A stretch of 64,000 nucleotides of DNA from Rudaea sp. 3F27F6 (GTDB taxonomy: Bacteria; Pseudomonadota; Gammaproteobacteria; Xanthomonadales; Rhodanobacteraceae), in assembly GCF_005503555.1 (NCBI RefSeq), contig NZ_SCNG01000002.1, forward strand, positions 310,001 to 374,000, in the 5' to 3' direction. Position 1 is the first letter of the stretch. Each line of letters starts with the position of its first letter. The notes beneath the pieces are model-generated. The model ran no database searches, was not told where the DNA came from, and saw only the letters and a program-made list of their open reading frames with translations. Shown here piece after piece: positions 1 to 7,948 of the stretch. The position numbers were made by a program, and so were the translations under genes.

Positions 1-131
1 TCCTCGAACTTGCGAATGTCCGGCTCCCAGATCGCCGAACCGGTTTGCAGTTGCGCGGCCGCGAACGGGCTTGCCAGCGCCAGAGCGAACAAGGCGAGCA
101 TCGCGGCGAAGCGCGTCATGGTGTTGTTCAT
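1..131 (-). CDS. Exported protein, N-terminal fragment (cut by left edge)
   Basis: Only the first 43 codons are present; the gene runs off the left edge. The translation begins MNNTMTRFAAMLALF and continues as a hydrophobic stretch ending near SPFAAAQ, a clear Sec signal peptide with a likely cleavage site around residue 26. The mature part starts QLQTGSAIWEPDIRKFE. A Trp-Glu-Pro-Asp-Ile-xx-Phe-Glu start resembles the beginning of small SGNH/GDSL-type hydrolases of this order, but 17 mature residues cannot settle that. The start lies 4 bp past the stop of the omega-amidase gene, on the same strand, so the two are probably co-transcribed. Confidence 0.6.
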   Translation of the reverse strand, partial: MNNTMTRFAAMLALFALALASPFAAAQLQTGSAIWEPDIRKFE

Positions 132-135
132 CGCA

Positions 136-933
136 TCACACCTTCAGATCGAAGTCGTCCGCGTCCATCCAGGCGGGAAAACGCTCGCGGTGCGCGGCGA
201 GCGCATCGGCAGCGAGCGTCACCGTCACGGTCTGCTCCTGCGCGCCGAGTTCGACCAGCGGAGCGCCGACGAAATCGAGCGCGGCGCTGTCGCCGGAATA
301 ATGCAGATTGTTGCCGTCGACGCCGACGCGGTTGACGCCGACGACGTAGGAAAGATTCTCGATCGCGCGCGCGCGCAGCAAGGTGCGCCACGGCTCGCGC
401 CGCGGCGTCGGCCAGTTGGCGACGAAGATCAGCAGGTCGTAATCGAAGCGCAGCGCCGCCTTGTCGTAGCGGTTGCGCAGCCAGACCGGAAAGCGCAGGT
501 CGTAGCAGACCTGCGGGCAGATGCGCCAGCCGTTCAATTCGACGATCAAGCGTTTATCGCCGCCGGCATAGCGCTCGTGCTCCTTCGCCATGCGGAACAA
601 ATGCCGCTTGTCGTAGAGCTCGAACGCCCCGTCTGGCCGCATCCAGACGAGGCGGTTCACGCAGCGCTCGCCTTCGCGAATGACCATGCTGCCGGTGATC
701 ACGCTGCCGACTTCCTGCGCGAGCGATTTGAACCAGGCGAAACTCTCGCCCTGCATCGTCTCGGCCTGGTGCAAGGTCTCGTTGGTGAAGCCGCTCGTGA
801 ACGTCTCGGGCAACACAATGAGATCGCTCTGCCCCTGCAACGAGCGCACGAGCGCGCCATAGTACTCGCGGTTCGCCGCAGCATCGTGCCAGCGCGTGAC
901 GGCTTGGACTAAAGAAATTTTCAGTGACTTCAT
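136..933 (-). CDS. Omega-amidase, YafV-type carbon-nitrogen hydrolase
   Basis: 265 residues, a full-length nitrilase-superfamily protein. The Glu-Lys-Cys catalytic triad is visible: Glu43 in VLPETFTSGF, Lys109 in ELYDKRHLF, Cys143 in PQVCYDLRFP. The TFTSGF and CYDLRFPVW signatures fit the YafV/Nit2-like omega-amidases, which hydrolyse 2-oxoglutaramate and 2-oxosuccinamate formed when glutamine or asparagine is transaminated. The next gene upstream (1117-2262) is a methionine/glutamine-type aminotransferase, so the pair fits methionine salvage with glutamine as amino donor (inference). The ATG at 933 (MKSLKISL) is chosen over an upstream in-frame start because the extra residues are translated from a repeat element. 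Confidence 0.88.
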   Translation of the reverse strand: MKSLKISLVQAVTRWHDAAANREYYGALVRSLQGQSDLIVLPETFTSGFTNETLHQAETMQGESFAWFKSLAQEVGSVITGSMVIREGERCVNRLVWMRPDGAFELYDKRHLFRMAKEHERYAGGDKRLIVELNGWRICPQVCYDLRFPVWLRNRYDKAALRFDYDLLIFVANWPTPRREPWRTLLRARAIENLSYVVGVNRVGVDGNNLHYSGDSAALDFVGAPLVELGAQEQTVTVTLAADALAAHRERFPAWMDADDFDLKV

Positions 934-950
934 CGGGAGTTTCTTTTGAT

Positions 951-1114
951 CGTCATTCCAGCGAAAGCTGGAATCCAGCCCTTGCGGCCGAAGTATGAAA
1001 AGAAAAAGCTGGATCACACGCGACGATCATGCCGCGCGCCATGCAGGCCATTCCCTGCGCAAATATTCGCTCCGGCATTCCTGCCTGTGCAGCCTGGCTT
1101 TCGCCGCAATGACG
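951..1114. repeat. Short element with imperfect terminal inverted repeats
   Basis: The left end at 951-978 contains CGTCATTCCAGCGAAAGC followed by its own mirror, giving a small hairpin (ATTCCAGC/GCTGGAAT around a GAAA loop). The right end at 1093-1114 is an imperfect inverted copy ending TCGCCGCAATGACG. The two ends therefore form terminal inverted repeats of about 22 bp around a ~164-bp element with no gene in it. This CGTCATTCC-GCGAAAGC motif resembles dispersed intergenic repeats of many proteobacteria (compare neisserial dRS3). It fills the gap between the omega-amidase and aminotransferase genes. Confidence 0.6.
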
Positions 1115-1116
1115 AC

Positions 1117-2262
1117 TTAGAGCTTGCACAGCCTTTCCGCCGCGGCCACCAATGTTTCGTCGCTCTTAGCGAAGCAGAAACGCACCAGGCGTGTATCGGG
1201 CGGCGTCTCGTAGAACGCCGACACCGGAATCGCAGCCACGCCCGCGTTGTGGATCAGCCACTCGCAGAAGTTCAAATCGTCCTTGTCGCTGATTGCCGAA
1301 TAGTCGACCACCTGGAAGTACGCGCCGCGTACCGGCAGCAGTTTGAACTTCGAGCCGGCGATCAGCTCGCGAAAGCGGTCGCGCTTAGCCTGATAAAACG
1401 CCGGCAGGTCGAGATAGTGCTGCGGATCGGTTTCGAGCACTTCGGCGAACGCCCACTGCGCCGGCGTGAAGGTCGAGAAGGTCAGGTATTGGTGCACCTT
1501 ACGGAATTCTGCGCTGAGCGGCTGCGGTGCGATGCAGTAGCCGACCTTCCAGCCAGTGCAGTGGTAGGTCTTGCCGAACGAAGAAACGACAAAGCTGCGC
1601 GCAGCGAGTTCGGCATGGCGCAGCACACTCTGGTGCAACTCTCCGTCGAAGACGATGTGTTCGTAGACTTCGTCGGAAAGAACCAGGATATTCGTGTCGC
1701 GCACGATGGCGGCGAGCGCATCGAGATCGGCCGACGACAGCACGGCGCCGGTCGGATTGTGCGGCGAATTGATCATGATCAGTCGCGTCTTCGGCGTGAT
1801 CGCGTCCTTGACCCGCTGCCAGTCGACCGAAAAATCGGGCAGGCTTAGCGGCACGTGTACGGCACGGCCGCCGGCAAGCTCGATCGCGGGTTCGTAGCTG
1901 TCGTAGCACGGATCGAGCACGATCACTTCGTCGCCCGGATGCACGACCGCGGCGATCGCCGCGAACAGCGCTTCGGTCGCGCCGCTGGTCACCGTCACTT
2001 CGGTGTCGGCATTGACCTTGGCGCCGTAGAGCCGCTCGGTCTTCAGCGCGATTTGCTGGCGCAGGGCCGGCACGCCGGTCATCGGCGAGTACTGATTCTT
2101 GTGCGAGTTCATCGCCGCGGCGAGCGCATCGCGCAGCGACTGTGGGCCGTCGAAATCGGGAAAACCCTGACCGAGATTGACCGCCTGATGCTGAACCGCG
2201 AGCTGTGACATCACGGTGAAGATGGTGGTGCCGACTTTGGGCAGTTTGCTTTCGATTTGCAT
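1117..2262 (-). CDS. PLP-dependent aminotransferase, methionine/kynurenine transaminase type (YbdL-like)
   Basis: 381 residues, class I/II aminotransferase fold. Visible are the N-terminal NLGQGFPDFDGP motif, NSPHNPTG (about 165-172), the aspartate in SDEVYEH that contacts the PLP pyridine, and the Schiff-base lysine, probably Lys231, in SSFGKTYHCTGWKVGY. The family includes E. coli YbdL (methionine-oxo-acid aminotransferase) and mammalian kynurenine/glutamine transaminase; the exact substrate cannot be read off. Pairing with the downstream omega-amidase is typical of glutamine transaminase systems. Start MQIESKLPK at 2262 is preferred because upstream in-frame sequence is the 2290-2398 repeat. 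A dedicated kynurenine role is possible but the kyn cluster is 37 kb away. Confidence 0.87.
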   Translation of the reverse strand: MQIESKLPKVGTTIFTVMSQLAVQHQAVNLGQGFPDFDGPQSLRDALAAAMNSHKNQYSPMTGVPALRQQIALKTERLYGAKVNADTEVTVTSGATEALFAAIAAVVHPGDEVIVLDPCYDSYEPAIELAGGRAVHVPLSLPDFSVDWQRVKDAITPKTRLIMINSPHNPTGAVLSSADLDALAAIVRDTNILVLSDEVYEHIVFDGELHQSVLRHAELAARSFVVSSFGKTYHCTGWKVGYCIAPQPLSAEFRKVHQYLTFSTFTPAQWAFAEVLETDPQHYLDLPAFYQAKRDRFRELIAGSKFKLLPVRGAYFQVVDYSAISDKDDLNFCEWLIHNAGVAAIPVSAFYETPPDTRLVRFCFAKSDETLVAAAERLCKL

Positions 2263-2289
2263 GTTTTTCGGCTTGGAGTGGAACGGCAC

Positions 2290-2398
2290 TTCTCCTTCCC
2301 CTTCAAGGGGAAGGCCGGGATAGGGATGGTGTGGGCACAACGTGACGCCGAGATTAACACCATCCCCACCCAACCCTCCCCTTGAAGGGGAGGGCTTA
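2290..2398. repeat. Composite intergenic inverted-repeat element
   Basis: Two hairpins flank a longer dyad. The left hairpin at 2295-2313 is CTTCCCCTT/AAGGGGAAG around one base; the right one at 2374-2394 is CCCTCCCCTT/AAGGGGAGGG. Between them GGGATGGTGT (2323-2332) pairs with ACACCATCCC (2357-2366), so the whole element can fold into one large cruciform-like structure. It sits between two minus-strand genes. A related but not identical element lies at 42687-42819. Confidence 0.7.
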
Positions 2399-2404
2399 AA
2401 GGCA

Positions 2405-3346
2405 TCACTTGATCAACTTGATCTCGCGCAACCGCTGCTGCAGGTATTCATGCGAGGTGATCGACGTGTCGTAGCGGCGCGGGTTGTCGGCGGTGATCGT
2501 CTGCGCCAGCGGATCCAGCACGACGTCGGGATTCGGATGCAGGAAGAACGGCACCGAGTAGCGCGGCTGACGCGCCTTTTCGCCCGGCGGATTGATCACG
2601 CGATGCGTCGTCGACGGATAAACGTGATTGGTCAAGCGTTGCAGCATGTCGCCGATGTTGACCACGATCGTGTCGCCCTGCGTGGTGATCGGCAGCCATT
2701 CGCCGTTGCGCTGCAGAAGCTGCAGTCCTTCCGCACTCGCGCCGACGAGCAAGGTGATGAAATTGATGTCTTCGTGCGCACCGGCGCGGACGTTCGGGAT
2801 TTCCTCCTGCGTGATCGGCGGATAATGAATCGGCCGCAGGATAGAGTTGCCGAAATTGGTCTTGTCGTCGAAATAGTTTTCCGGCAGATCGATATGCAGA
2901 GCCAGCGCGCGCAGCACCCGCGTGCCGAGCGCATCGAGCGCGCTGTAGAGACCGTAGCCGTACTCTTTGAAGCCCGCCACTTCGCTCGGCCACAGATTCG
3001 GCGCCATGTAGTCGGCGTACTTCGATCCCGCCGGCAGCTCACGGCCGACGTGCCAGAACTCCTTGAGGTCGAAGTACTTCGAGTCCTTGGCCGTCTCGAT
3101 GCCGAACGGCGTATAGCCGCGCGCACCGCCGGTGCCGGGCACGTGGTACTTCATCTTCACTTCGTTCGGCAGGGCGAAGAACTGCTGGAACACGTCGTAG
3201 GACTTGTCGATCAGTTCCTGCGCAATGCCGTGCCCGGAAATGCCGCAGAAACCGTATTCGCGATAAGCCGCGCCGAGTTCGGCGACGAAGGCCACGCGAT
3301 CTGTTTCGTAGCGGCGGATATCGAGGGTGGGAACTTGATTAGCCAT
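2405..3346 (-). CDS. Isopenicillin N synthase family 2-oxoglutarate/Fe(II)-type oxygenase
   Basis: 313 residues, usual length for the family. The non-haem iron triad is intact: His191 and Asp193 in AHEDINF and His248 in STTHRVINPP. The RxS motif that binds the 2-oxoacid carboxylate is Arg262-Tyr-Ser264 in PRYSVPFF. The N-terminal DIOX_N region includes GYTPFGIETAKD. These proteins are common single-copy genes in Lysobacterales and resemble plant-type 2-oxoglutarate dioxygenases; no beta-lactam pathway genes are nearby, so a role in antibiotic synthesis is not suggested. Substrate unknown. Confidence 0.85.
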   Translation of the reverse strand: MANQVPTLDIRRYETDRVAFVAELGAAYREYGFCGISGHGIAQELIDKSYDVFQQFFALPNEVKMKYHVPGTGGARGYTPFGIETAKDSKYFDLKEFWHVGRELPAGSKYADYMAPNLWPSEVAGFKEYGYGLYSALDALGTRVLRALALHIDLPENYFDDKTNFGNSILRPIHYPPITQEEIPNVRAGAHEDINFITLLVGASAEGLQLLQRNGEWLPITTQGDTIVVNIGDMLQRLTNHVYPSTTHRVINPPGEKARQPRYSVPFFLHPNPDVVLDPLAQTITADNPRRYDTSITSHEYLQQRLREIKLIK

Positions 3347-3428
3347 ACGTGTGATCCGACCAGATGTTCTTTGAATAATGCGGCCCGGGATCGCCGCGTT
3401 TCGATTCCGGCCAGCGCCGGATGCTTGC

Positions 3429-4784
3429 TCAGGAAGCCGTGCTCGCCGATTTTACGGCGTCGGCCAAGCCTTGCGCCAATCGCCGCACTTCATCCGCGTT
3501 CTCGCCTTCGACGGTCACGCGCACGAGCGGCTCGGTGCCCGAAGGCCGCAGCACCACGCGGCCGCGGCCGTGCAGGACCCGCTCGACCTCGGCGCAGGCT
3601 TGCTGCACCTCGGGGTGCGCGACGAGCGCCGCGCCGCCGGCCGCGCGCACATTGAGCAGCACCTGCGGAAAGCGGTGCAGCTCGGCGCGGATATCGGCCA
3701 GGGTCGTATTCATGCGCTGCAACGCGTCGAGCACGAACAACGCGTTGAGAATGCCGTCCCCCGTGCCGCTGCGATCAAGTTGCAGAACATGGCCGGAGGC
3801 TTCGCCACCGAGCACGCCGCCATGCTCGCGCAGCATCTGCAGCACGTAGCGGTCGCCGACGTTGGCGCGCAGGAACGGCGCGCCGAGTTTGCGCAGCGCG
3901 AGCTCGACGCCGTAGTTGGTCATCAGTGTGCCGACCACCGGGCCGCGCAATTGGCCTTGCGCGATCAAATCCTTGGCGAGCAAATAGACGATGTCGTCGC
4001 CGTCGATCACGCCGCCCTGCGCATCGATCATGAGCACGCGGTCGCCGTCGCCGTCGAAGGCGATACCGAGATCGGCGCGGTGGTCGCGCACCGTGCGTTC
4101 GAGCGCTTCGAGATGGGTCGAGCCGCAACCGTCGTTGATATTGAATCCGTCCGGGCGTACGCCGATCGTCGCCACGTCGGCGCCGAGATCGGCGAACAGG
4201 CGCGGCGCGACGTGATACGTGGCGCCGTGCGCACAGTCGAGCACGATGCGCTTGCCGTACAGCGACAGGCCCGGCACGCTCGCCGCGCAGTAGTCGAGAT
4301 AGCGCGCCGGCGCATTGTCGACGCGCACCGCCTTGCCGAGCTGTTCCGACGGCAAGGTGCCGAGCGGCAGGCGCAGCGCCTCTTCGATCGCAAGCTCGAC
4401 TTCGTCGGACAGCTTTTCGCCGGCCGCGTTGAAGAACTTGATGCCGTTGTCGTAGTACGGATTGTGCGAGGCGCTGATCACCAAGCCCGCGCTCGCACCG
4501 AGCTCGCGCACGAGCCAAGCCACGGCCGGCGTCGACATCGGCCCGAGCATTTGTACGTTGGTGCCGGCGGAGACGAGCCCGGCTTCGAGCGCCGACTCGA
4601 ACATATAGCCGGACACGCGCGTATCCTTGCCGATCACGACTGCGGGGCGGCGATCTTTCGCCGCGTGGCCGGCATTGAGCACATGGCCGAGCGCCTGTCC
4701 CAGACGCAGCATGAATTCGGCGGTGATCGGCGCTTCGCCGACGCGGCCGCGGATGCCGTCCGTGCCGAAATAGTCCTTTTTCAT
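3429..4784 (-). CDS. glmM: Phosphoglucosamine mutase
   Basis: 451 residues, normal for GlmM, which converts glucosamine-6-phosphate to glucosamine-1-phosphate on the way to UDP-GlcNAc. The start [14 protein letters not shown] is the family signature. The phosphoserine loop is [16 protein letters not shown] with the catalytic serine at about 106. The magnesium loop DGDGDR and the C-terminal phosphate-binding [11 protein letters not shown] are present. The start at 4784 begins exactly at the conserved N-terminus. It lies 13 bp downstream of the pilZ stop on the same strand, so it may be the last gene of the mltG-tmk-holB-pilZ transcript. Confidence 0.97.
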   Translation of the reverse strand: MKKDYFGTDGIRGRVGEAPITAEFMLRLGQALGHVLNAGHAAKDRRPAVVIGKDTRVSGYMFESALEAGLVSAGTNVQMLGPMSTPAVAWLVRELGASAGLVISASHNPYYDNGIKFFNAAGEKLSDEVELAIEEALRLPLGTLPSEQLGKAVRVDNAPARYLDYCAASVPGLSLYGKRIVLDCAHGATYHVAPRLFADLGADVATIGVRPDGFNINDGCGSTHLEALERTVRDHRADLGIAFDGDGDRVLMIDAQGGVIDGDDIVYLLAKDLIAQGQLRGPVVGTLMTNYGVELALRKLGAPFLRANVGDRYVLQMLREHGGVLGGEASGHVLQLDRSGTGDGILNALFVLDALQRMNTTLADIRAELHRFPQVLLNVRAAGGAALVAHPEVQQACAEVERVLHGRGRVVLRPSGTEPLVRVTVEGENADEVRRLAQGLADAVKSASTAS

Positions 4785-4797
4785 GAGGCCGTACCGA

Positions 4798-5163
4798 TCA
4801 CATCGTGTTCGTCGGTTTTTCCGAGCCCTGCGTCTCGGCGAGCATGGCCTCAATCTTGACGCGCGCCGATTCGCTCTCCTGCGAATCGTTGAACTGCACG
4901 CCGATGCCGGCGACGCGGTTGCCCTGCGCGCCCGGCGGCGTGATCCAGACGACCTTGCCGGCGATCGGCATGCGTTCGGCCTCGGCCATGAGCGAAAGCA
5001 GGATGAATACATCGTCGCCAAGACCGTAGCGCTTCGCCGTCGGCACGAAAATGCCGCCGCCGCGCACAAACGGCATGTAGGCGTTGTAGAGCGCGTTCTT
5101 GTCCTTGATCGACAGGGACAAAATGCCCTGCAGCGGTGCGCCGGTGCCGGAACCTGCAACCAT
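4798..5163 (-). CDS. pilZ: Type IV pilus assembly PilZ-domain protein
   Basis: 121 residues, a single PilZ domain as in the founding PilZ of Pseudomonas and Xanthomonas. The sequence [28 protein letters not shown] is the hallmark of this subgroup, which is needed for type IV pilus biogenesis through PilB and FimX rather than by binding c-di-GMP directly. The RxxxR and D/NxSxxG c-di-GMP motifs of binding PilZ domains are not visible, as expected. It sits 3 bp from holB, an arrangement conserved in Xanthomonas and Pseudomonas (holB-pilZ). Confidence 0.93.
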   Translation of the reverse strand: MVAGSGTGAPLQGILSLSIKDKNALYNAYMPFVRGGGIFVPTAKRYGLGDDVFILLSLMAEAERMPIAGKVVWITPPGAQGNRVAGIGVQFNDSQESESARVKIEAMLAETQGSEKPTNTM

Positions 5164-5166
5164 GTG

Positions 5167-6171
5167 TCAACTCCCTCGCTGTGCGTTGCGGTTCGTCGCG
5201 GCGGCCGCCGTCCACGTGCCGAGCAGCTCAAGCATCGCCAGCTCCGGTCGTATCGGCCCGCGCAGCAAGTCGCGTGTGCGGTTGGCGCGGTCGAACCAAG
5301 CCGAAAGATTGACCAAATCGATTGTCTGGGTCAAGGCGAGCGGCCCGCCGGCGCTGAGCGCCTGTCCACCCTGCGCCTGCGCCCTGCCCTGCTGCTGCAC
5401 GAGCGACGCGGCGAAACGCAGGCGTAGATCTGCCTCGTCGCGCGCCCAGCGCTGGGCGACGTCGAACGCCGCGGCGACGCCGGCATTCAATTCGCGCAGA
5501 TCCTTGGCCGTCTCACTGCGCAGCTTCATCGCATCGCCGCGCGCCCAGATCAGCGCCAGACCGGGGTTGCCGTCGCTCGCGTTGAGCGCGTCCGCCGCCT
5601 GCTTGCCGCCGACGTCGTGCGCGGCCAGCCATTGCTGGGCGAGCCTGGCTTCGGGCACGCGGAATTCGATGCGCTGGCAGCGGCTGCGGATGGTCGCGGA
5701 AAGACGCGAAGGCGCGTCGGCGACGAGCACGATGATGGTATTCGGCGTCGGCTCTTCGAGGGTCTTCAACAGCGCGTTGCTCGCCGCGTGATTCATGGCG
5801 TCGGCCGGATCGATCAGGGCGAGCTGGGCGCCGCCGAATTGCGCAGTCAGGGACAGGCGTTCACTGAGGCCGCGCATCTGATCGACGGTCAGCTCGGTAC
5901 GCGACTTGCCGTCGTCGCGCAGTTCCAAGTTCACCTGGACCAGGTCGGGGTGCGTCCCCGCTGCGACGAGCTTGCACGCGCGGCAGGCGCCGCAGGCATG
6001 GCCGTCGTCGCGCGGCGTCTGGCACAACATCGCCGATGCGAACGCGGCGGCAAAATCGCGCTTGCCGAGCCCGGCCGGCCCGGCAAGTAGGATCGCGTGC
6101 GGCAGCGCGCCGCGACGGCGGCGCTCGCTGAGATTGCTCCACGCCTCGGCGTTCCACGGCGCAAGCGTCAC
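5167..6171 (-). CDS. holB: DNA polymerase III subunit delta'
   Basis: 334 residues. The clamp-loader ATPase-like fold begins [12 protein letters not shown] and shows a degenerate P-loop [12 protein letters not shown], the zinc-binding cysteines in [18 protein letters not shown], and sensor-like [14 protein letters not shown]. Delta' is the non-hydrolysing stator of the gamma complex, working with the dnaX product encoded at 22884-24629. The start overlaps the stop of tmk by 4 bp, so translation is probably coupled. Confidence 0.95.
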   Translation of the reverse strand: MTLAPWNAEAWSNLSERRRRGALPHAILLAGPAGLGKRDFAAAFASAMLCQTPRDDGHACGACRACKLVAAGTHPDLVQVNLELRDDGKSRTELTVDQMRGLSERLSLTAQFGGAQLALIDPADAMNHAASNALLKTLEEPTPNTIIVLVADAPSRLSATIRSRCQRIEFRVPEARLAQQWLAAHDVGGKQAADALNASDGNPGLALIWARGDAMKLRSETAKDLRELNAGVAAAFDVAQRWARDEADLRLRFAASLVQQQGRAQAQGGQALSAGGPLALTQTIDLVNLSAWFDRANRTRDLLRGPIRPELAMLELLGTWTAAAATNRNAQRGS

Positions 6172-6824
6172 TGCTTTTCTCCGGTCGCGTTCGCGCGCAC
6201 GAAATCGGTCACTGCGGCGCGCACCTGTTCGAGCACGGCGTCGAGCGGCTGGCCCGCATCGATGACGCGAAAACGCTGCGGCTGCGCGGCGGCACGCTCG
6301 CGATACGCGGCGCGCACGCGTTCGAAGAAATCGTGTGCCTCGAGTTCGATGCGGTCGGCCGGGCCGCGGCCGCGCACGCGCGCGAGGCCGACGCCGACCG
6401 GCAGGTCGAGCAGCAGGGTCAGGTCCGGCTGCAAGCCCATCGTGACCCAGTGTTCGAGTTCGGCGATGCGCTCGACCGGCTGGCCGCGGCCGCCGCCCTG
6501 ATAGGCATAGCTCGCATCGACGTAGCGGTCGCTGAGAACCCAGCGTCCGGCGGCGAGCGCCGGAGCGATCGTCTCACGCACGTGCTGGGCGCGCGCGCCG
6601 AACATCAGCAGCAGCTCGGTTTCCGGCGCGATGCCGCCGTGCAGGGCCGGATCGAGCAGGACGCCGCGGATCGCCTCGCCCGCCGGAGTGCCGCCGGGCT
6701 CGCGCGTGACGGCGACGTCGAGCCCGTGTGCGTCGAGCAGCTCGCGCACCGCGTTGAGCACCGTACTCTTGCCGGCGCCTTCGCCGCCTTCGAGCGTGAT
6801 GAACTTGCCCGGCGCCGCGCTCAT
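6168..6824 (-). CDS. tmk: Thymidylate kinase
   Basis: 218 residues, standard size. The P-loop is EGGEGAGKSTVLNA near residues 12-25 and the DR(Y/H) motif appears as LSDRYVDASYAYQGGGRG. The LID region RVRGRGPADRIE follows. It phosphorylates dTMP to dTDP. It overlaps holB by 4 bp on one side and mltG by 4 bp on the other, giving a tightly coupled mltG-tmk-holB-pilZ block identical in order to that of many gammaproteobacteria. Confidence 0.96.
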   Translation of the reverse strand: MSAAPGKFITLEGGEGAGKSTVLNAVRELLDAHGLDVAVTREPGGTPAGEAIRGVLLDPALHGGIAPETELLLMFGARAQHVRETIAPALAAGRWVLSDRYVDASYAYQGGGRGQPVERIAELEHWVTMGLQPDLTLLLDLPVGVGLARVRGRGPADRIELEAHDFFERVRAAYRERAAAQPQRFRVIDAGQPLDAVLEQVRAAVTDFVRANATGEKQ

Positions 6825-7870
6825 TGCTTGTGCAACTGGTATTTGGCCACGGCGCGATTATGCGCCTCGAGCGTGGCGGAAAACTCGTGGCTGCCGTTGC
6901 CGCGCGCGACGAAATACAGGGCTTCGGTTTCCGCGGGGTGGATCGCCGCGGCGAGCGCGGCCTTGCCCGGCAGCGCGATCGGCGTCGGCGGCAGGCCGCT
7001 GCGCGTGTAGGTGTTGTACGGCGTGTCGGTGTCGAGGTCGCGGCGGCGGATATTGCCATCGTAGTTCGTGCCCATGCCGTAGATGACGGTCGGGTCGGTC
7101 TGCAGCTTCATGCCGAGCTTGAGCCGCGAGAGGAACACGCGCGCGATCTGCGGGCGTTCGTCGGCACGGCCGGTCTCCTTCTCGACGATCGAGGCCAGCG
7201 TCAGTGCCTCGTACGGCGACTTCAGCGGTGTGTCGGCCGCGTGCTCGGCCCAGAGTTTGTCGAGCGTCTTCTTCATCGCCTCGCGCGCACGGCGCAGGAT
7301 GTCGAAATCGCCCATGCCCTTGACGTAGCTGTACGTCTCGGGAAGGAACGCGCCCTCGGGCGGCAGATCGGCGTCGCCGAGGCGGCGCATCAGCGCAGCG
7401 TCATCGACGCCGGTCAAGGTCTGCTGCAGCGTCGAATCCTGCGCCAATGCCGCGCGCAGTTGTGCGTAGGTCCAGCCTTCGACAATGGTGAAACGATGCT
7501 GGATCACCTCGCCCGCCGCCATCTTCTTCAGCAAGGCGCGCGGGGTCATGCCCGCATCGAGCGCGTACTCGCCCGCGTGCAGCTTCCCGGCGACGTCGAG
7601 TTCGCGCGCGAGCAGACGCCAGAAATACGCATTGCCCGGCTGCAGGCCGCGCTCTTCGAGCAAGCCGACGATGCCGGGCAGATGCGTGCCGATCGGTACG
7701 TCGACTTGCGTGGCCTGAACCAGACCGGCGATCGGCGCATCGGCGAAACGCTTGTACTGCAGATACAGATAGCCGGCCAATGCCAGCGCGCCGAGCAGGA
7801 AAATCGCGACCACATTGACCAGCACGCGCTTGAAGCTGAAACCTTTGCGCTTATCCGAAGTTGACTTCAT
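6821..7870 (-). CDS. mltG: Endolytic peptidoglycan transglycosylase MltG (YceG)
   Basis: 349 residues from the ATG at 7870, which has a purine-rich GAAAGAGAG at proper spacing; another ATG at 7888 would add six residues. One N-terminal membrane helix (about residues 15-36) anchors it in the inner membrane, followed by the LysM-like and catalytic YceG domains. The catalytic glutamate lies in LASIVEKETGRADER, followed by RLKLGMKLQTDPTVIYG. MltG cleaves nascent glycan strands and is thought to set their length. It heads the tmk-holB-pilZ run. Confidence 0.95.
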   Translation of the reverse strand: MKSTSDKRKGFSFKRVLVNVVAIFLLGALALAGYLYLQYKRFADAPIAGLVQATQVDVPIGTHLPGIVGLLEERGLQPGNAYFWRLLARELDVAGKLHAGEYALDAGMTPRALLKKMAAGEVIQHRFTIVEGWTYAQLRAALAQDSTLQQTLTGVDDAALMRRLGDADLPPEGAFLPETYSYVKGMGDFDILRRAREAMKKTLDKLWAEHAADTPLKSPYEALTLASIVEKETGRADERPQIARVFLSRLKLGMKLQTDPTVIYGMGTNYDGNIRRRDLDTDTPYNTYTRSGLPPTPIALPGKAALAAAIHPAETEALYFVARGNGSHEFSATLEAHNRAVAKYQLHKQ

Positions 7871-7896
7871 CCGGCTCTCTTTCGACATCCAAAGGC

Positions 7897-7929
7897 AGCG
7901 CCGTCCGGGGACTCCCCGCAGACGGCGCT
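7897..7929 (-). terminator. Hairpin after pabB
   Basis: AGCGCCGTC (7897-7905) pairs with GACGGCGCT (7921-7929); the loop can itself form GGGG/CCCC pairs. Read on the minus strand it follows the pabB stop by 19 bp and is succeeded by TGCCTTTGG, a weak T-tract. It lies in the short gap before mltG and would separate the two transcripts. Confidence 0.6.
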
Positions 7930-7948
7930 CACGAACGCCTATTGTGCC

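Noticed and set aside
2405-3346. Beta-lactam biosynthesis gene
   Set aside because: Isopenicillin N synthase is only the family name; no ACV synthetase or related genes are present.
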